From Pseudodesulfovibrio tunisiensis (GTDB lineage Bacteria > Desulfobacterota > Desulfovibrionia > Desulfovibrionales > Desulfovibrionaceae): 64,000 bases of DNA. The notes under the pieces are model-generated. The model searched no databases, was not told the origin of the DNA, and saw only the letters and a list, made by a program, of their open reading frames with translations. This document shows, one piece after another, positions 61,203-64,000 of the stretch (the first letter of the stretch is position 1; each line of letters opens with the position of its first letter). The DNA lies in contig NZ_CP094380.1 of the NCBI RefSeq assembly GCF_022809775.1, positions 558,001-622,000 of the forward strand. Reading direction: 5' to 3'. Made by a program: the position numbers and the translations under genes.

Positions 61203-63909
61203 TCGTTTTCGTGTTCTTGTGGCCGGGGTCTTGGCCACTCTCCTTCTGGGTTTTGCCTCCATCGGGGCGGCTGCGGACATTTCAGGCGATGTGAAGATCG
61301 CTGTCATGCCGTTTACGGTCAATGCCGGGGAAGAGTTGTCCTATCTCAAGGACAGCCTGCCCGAACTGTTTTCCGATCGTCTTCACGAAGCCGGATTCGA
61401 AGTTGTGGATCAGGCCGAGGTGAAGCGGATCATGGCGGAGAAGGGCTTTGCCGCCGTTACTCCCGATGCCGCTCGCGAGGTCGCTCTGCTTTCCGGTGCG
61501 GGATTTGCGGTTTTCGGAACCTTCAATCAGATCGGTGATGACCTGACCATCGATGCCCGTCTGGTCGAGTCCTATGGGACCAAGCCTGCCCGCAAGGTCG
61601 CCGTGACCGAGCAGGGGCTGATCAACCTGCTTCCGGCCGTGGACGCGGTCGTTGATCGCATGAAGATGACCCTGCTCAAGCAGGATGTCATTGCCGACGT
61701 GCAGGTGGAAGGCACCAAGGTGCTGGACAAGGAAGTCGTGCTCATGCGCCTGACCTTGCGGAAGGGCGATCTGCTGACTGGCAAGGCCGTGAACACGGCT
61801 TTGAAGAATATTTATGATCTTGGTTATTTCGACGATGTGACCGTCAAGGTGGAAGACACGTCGGAAGGCAAGAACGTCATTTTCGACGTCAAGGAAAAAC
61901 CGCGCATTCAGGCTGTTGGCGTGCGCGGTGCCGACGCACTTGATTCCGAGGACATCGTGGAGGCCGTTTCCACGAAAAAGGGCGGCGTGGTCAACCCCAA
62001 GGTGCTTGCCGACGATATCCGCGTCATTCGCGAAATGTATCGCAAGGAAGGGTACTACAAGGCCAAGGTCACCCATGAGATCGAGAGCGCGGGCGATGGC
62101 ATTGCCCGGCTGACTTTCGTGATTGACGAAGGTCCCAAGCTCTACGTCAAGGAAGTGGTCATCGACGGCGCACAGCAGCTTGATCCCGATGACATCAAGG
62201 ATGTGCTCGCGGTCAAGGAACGCGGTTTCCTGTCCTGGATCACCAATACCGGTGTGCTCAAGGAGGAACTGCTTGAGCGTGACGCCGCGGCAATCATGGC
62301 CTTCTACAACAGCAAGGGCTTCATCGATGCCAAGGTGGGGCGTCCCGAGATCGACATCAAGGATGACGGCATCTACGTCATCTATCAGGTCTGGGAAGGT
62401 GATCGCTACAAGATGGGAGAAACCCTGTTCGAAGGCGATCTCATCGATGATCCGGCCAAGCTCATGGCCGTGACCAAGGTGCACAACCTCAAGCTCGAGG
62501 ACGAATACTTCGACCGTTCCCTGCTCAAGGGCGATGTCGAGCGGCTGACCCAGTATTACACCGATTACGGCTATGCCTATGCCGAAGTGGGGGTCCGGTT
62601 GCAGGATCACAGGGACGACAAGGTCGTGGATGTGGTCTTCAACATGAGCAAGCACCAGCGCGTGCACATTCGTCGCGTGCTGGTGGAGGGCAATACCGCC
62701 ACTCGTGACAATGTCATTCTGCGGGAGATGCGTCTTGCCGACGGGGACATGTTCAGCGGTGAGAAATTGACCCGTTCCCAGCAGCGTCTGAACAATCTGG
62801 GCTTTTTCGAGAAGGTCGACATTGCACCGATTCCCACCGGTGATCCCGATGAAATGGACCTGATCGTCAAGGTCAAGGACAAGCCGACCGGCCGCATTGG
62901 TGGTGGTATCGGCTACTCCACGTATGATGGCGTGTATCTGGCTGCGGAAATCACGGAGCGAAATCTGTTCGGACGTGGATATTCCCTTGGCCTGAACGGT
63001 CTTGTCGGCCAGAAGAACAACGTCTTTTCCCTGAGTTTCATCAATCCGCATCTCAACGATACCGATGTCGGCTTCGGCGTGACCGCCTACAATCGGGATG
63101 AGGACTTTACGGACTATGACAAGAGTTCCACCGGTGGTGTTGTGGAATTCTTTTATCCGGTGGGCGAGTATTCCACGCTCAAGTGGTCCTACACCGGTGA
63201 GTATTATGAAATCAGCGACCTGGCTTCCGACGCCTCGAAATCGCTTCGGGACGAAAAGGGCGCACATGTCCTGAGTCAGCTTGCCGCTTCCGTGGAGCGG
63301 GATACTCGCGACGATTACATGAATCCCACGACCGGTACGATCATCAAGGGCACGGTCGCCAATGGCGGCGGTCTGATCGGCGGCACGGATGATTTCTTCA
63401 AGTGGACGGTGGCCCATGACTGGTACACGCCGGCCATTGAGAAGTTCGTTTTCCATTCCAAGTTCTGGGTCGGTTTCGTCCACCAGAATTTCGGTGGCGA
63501 CAGGATTCCCACCACGCAGCGTTTCCGCCTCGGTGGTCTGAATTCGGTGCGCGGCTACTCCAGCTATCGCATTGGTCCCATCGACAGCGATGACAGGGAC
63601 GAAGTGCTTGGCGGTGACAAGGCCTTCTACATGAACCTTGAAGTCCGCCGCGTGCTGAGCAAGGAATACGGCATTAACGGTTTGGTCTTTTTCGACGCCG
63701 GTAATGCCTGGGATGAGGGCGAGATGCTGTTCGAGCCCGTGGAACGGTACGGACAGACGCCTTCCCTCGGTTTGTACAAGAGTGTCGGCGCCGGGCTGCA
63801 TTGGTTCTCCCCGATGGGTCCCGTCGGCTTTGTGTACGGCTATGGTCTTGACGAGCTGGAAAACAGCAGCCGTCACAAGATCGAGCTGGTTATGGGACAG
63901 CGCTTTTAA
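61192..63909 (+). CDS. bamA: Outer-membrane assembly factor BamA with an extra N-terminal domain
   Basis: A 905-residue protein (E. coli BamA is about 810). Signal peptide (VLVAGVLATLLLGFASIGAAA). Residues about 25-165 form an extra alpha/beta domain (VKIAVMPFTVNAGEELSYL, GAGFAVFGTFNQIGDDLTIDAR) resembling the CsgG/FlgT/TolB-N-type fold. Five POTRA domains follow (about 165-550), then a 16-strand barrel with the VRGY motif (SVRGYSSYRIG) and terminal aromatic (GQRF). It inserts outer-membrane proteins. It is coupled to lolD and followed by a likely skp gene. Confidence 0.93.
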   Translation: MPANRFRVLVAGVLATLLLGFASIGAAADISGDVKIAVMPFTVNAGEELSYLKDSLPELFSDRLHEAGFEVVDQAEVKRIMAEKGFAAVTPDAAREVALLSGAGFAVFGTFNQIGDDLTIDARLVESYGTKPARKVAVTEQGLINLLPAVDAVVDRMKMTLLKQDVIADVQVEGTKVLDKEVVLMRLTLRKGDLLTGKAVNTALKNIYDLGYFDDVTVKVEDTSEGKNVIFDVKEKPRIQAVGVRGADALDSEDIVEAVSTKKGGVVNPKVLADDIRVIREMYRKEGYYKAKVTHEIESAGDGIARLTFVIDEGPKLYVKEVVIDGAQQLDPDDIKDVLAVKERGFLSWITNTGVLKEELLERDAAAIMAFYNSKGFIDAKVGRPEIDIKDDGIYVIYQVWEGDRYKMGETLFEGDLIDDPAKLMAVTKVHNLKLEDEYFDRSLLKGDVERLTQYYTDYGYAYAEVGVRLQDHRDDKVVDVVFNMSKHQRVHIRRVLVEGNTATRDNVILREMRLADGDMFSGEKLTRSQQRLNNLGFFEKVDIAPIPTGDPDEMDLIVKVKDKPTGRIGGGIGYSTYDGVYLAAEITERNLFGRGYSLGLNGLVGQKNNVFSLSFINPHLNDTDVGFGVTAYNRDEDFTDYDKSSTGGVVEFFYPVGEYSTLKWSYTGEYYEISDLASDASKSLRDEKGAHVLSQLAASVERDTRDDYMNPTTGTIIKGTVANGGGLIGGTDDFFKWTVAHDWYTPAIEKFVFHSKFWVGFVHQNFGGDRIPTTQRFRLGGLNSVRGYSSYRIGPIDSDDRDEVLGGDKAFYMNLEVRRVLSKEYGINGLVFFDAGNAWDEGEMLFEPVERYGQTPSLGLYKSVGAGLHWFSPMGPVGFVYGYGLDELENSSRHKIELVMGQRF

Positions 63910-63945
63910 AAAAAACAAATCGGATTGACCGAAGGAGTAATACTG

Positions 63946-64000
63946 ATGAAACGCATTCTTTTTGCCACCTTGTGCCTGGTTGTTCTGCTTCAGGTGCCCG
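63946..64000 (+). CDS. Start of an exported protein, probably OmpH/Skp chaperone (partial)
   Basis: Only 18 codons are in the window: a basic start (MKR) and hydrophobic signal core (ILFATLCLVVLLQVP). AAGGAGTAA precedes the ATG. Its position directly after bamA matches the usual place of skp, which is the reason for the name; the sequence alone cannot prove it. Confidence 0.6.
   Translation, partial: MKRILFATLCLVVLLQVP

Noticed and set aside
61282..63918. An 878-residue open frame antisense to bamA
   Set aside because: Shadow of a real gene; no motifs.

Overview
The window reads as a chromosomal segment from a sulfate-reducing deltaproteobacterium of the Desulfovibrio/Pseudodesulfovibrio type (family assignment is inference). 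The DNA is GC-rich by eye. The gene order cysE-cysK-nifS-nifU, the pyruvate carboxylase / PEP synthase pair and lysS-lolC-lolD-bamA-skp fit that group. A NIF-type plus a minimal SufBC-type Fe-S assembly pair, a fused persulfide dioxygenase-rhodanese, chemotaxis genes and a c-di-GMP protein fit an anaerobic, motile, sulfur-metabolising lifestyle. I see no prophage, insertion sequence, integrase or CRISPR array.

Layout. 1-6 kb: rpoZ, dnaJ and a frameshifted moaC face the convergent operon nifU-nifS-cysK-cysE (Fe-S assembly joined to cysteine synthesis). 6-12 kb: a receiver-PAS-GGDEF-EAL protein, an Hsp20 plus Lon-like protease pair and two tiny membrane proteins. 12-14.5 kb: an acetolactate synthase I operon (ilvB, ilvN) preceded by an unlabelled valine-rich leader peptide and an attenuator hairpin. 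14.6-20 kb: an AT-richer methyltransferase, a flagellin-like protein behind a close match to a sigma-28 promoter, a Pro-Thr-Pro tRNA group, a chemoreceptor and CheW. 20-24 kb: Smr protein, SufC/SufB pair, small proteins. 24-32 kb: periplasmic binding protein, YdjM-like hydrolase, glycosyltransferase, fused SucC-SucD, DHH phosphoesterase, receiver protein and a CCA-adding-type enzyme.

32-42 kb: birA (frameshifted), a pyruvate carboxylase with an added zinc ribbon, an unusually long PEP synthase, and hisH-hisF. BirA would biotinylate the carboxylase encoded directly downstream; carboxylase and PEP synthase together supply oxaloacetate and PEP from pyruvate. 42-51 kb: DnaJ-like, YkgJ-like and CoA-binding proteins, an M24 peptidase, an iron alcohol dehydrogenase, DsbD, three identical tRNA-Lys(CTT) transcription units and the persulfide dioxygenase-rhodanese with an operator-like palindrome on its promoter. 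51-57 kb: an anchored protein of unknown function, a frameshifted Na/phosphate cotransporter, a one-permease ABC export system with a perfect inverted repeat before it, and two tRNA-Asn genes. 57-64 kb: lysS and the outer-membrane biogenesis operon lolC-lolD-bamA-(skp), cut by the window end.

Three otherwise intact genes (moaC, birA, Na/Pi cotransporter) are each broken by a single-base indel in or next to a homopolymer. Either the assembly has indel errors or the strain carries several recent lesions. No wholly new multi-gene system stands out. The strongest regulatory observations are the ilv attenuator, the sigma-28 promoter on the flagellin-like gene and two palindromic operators.
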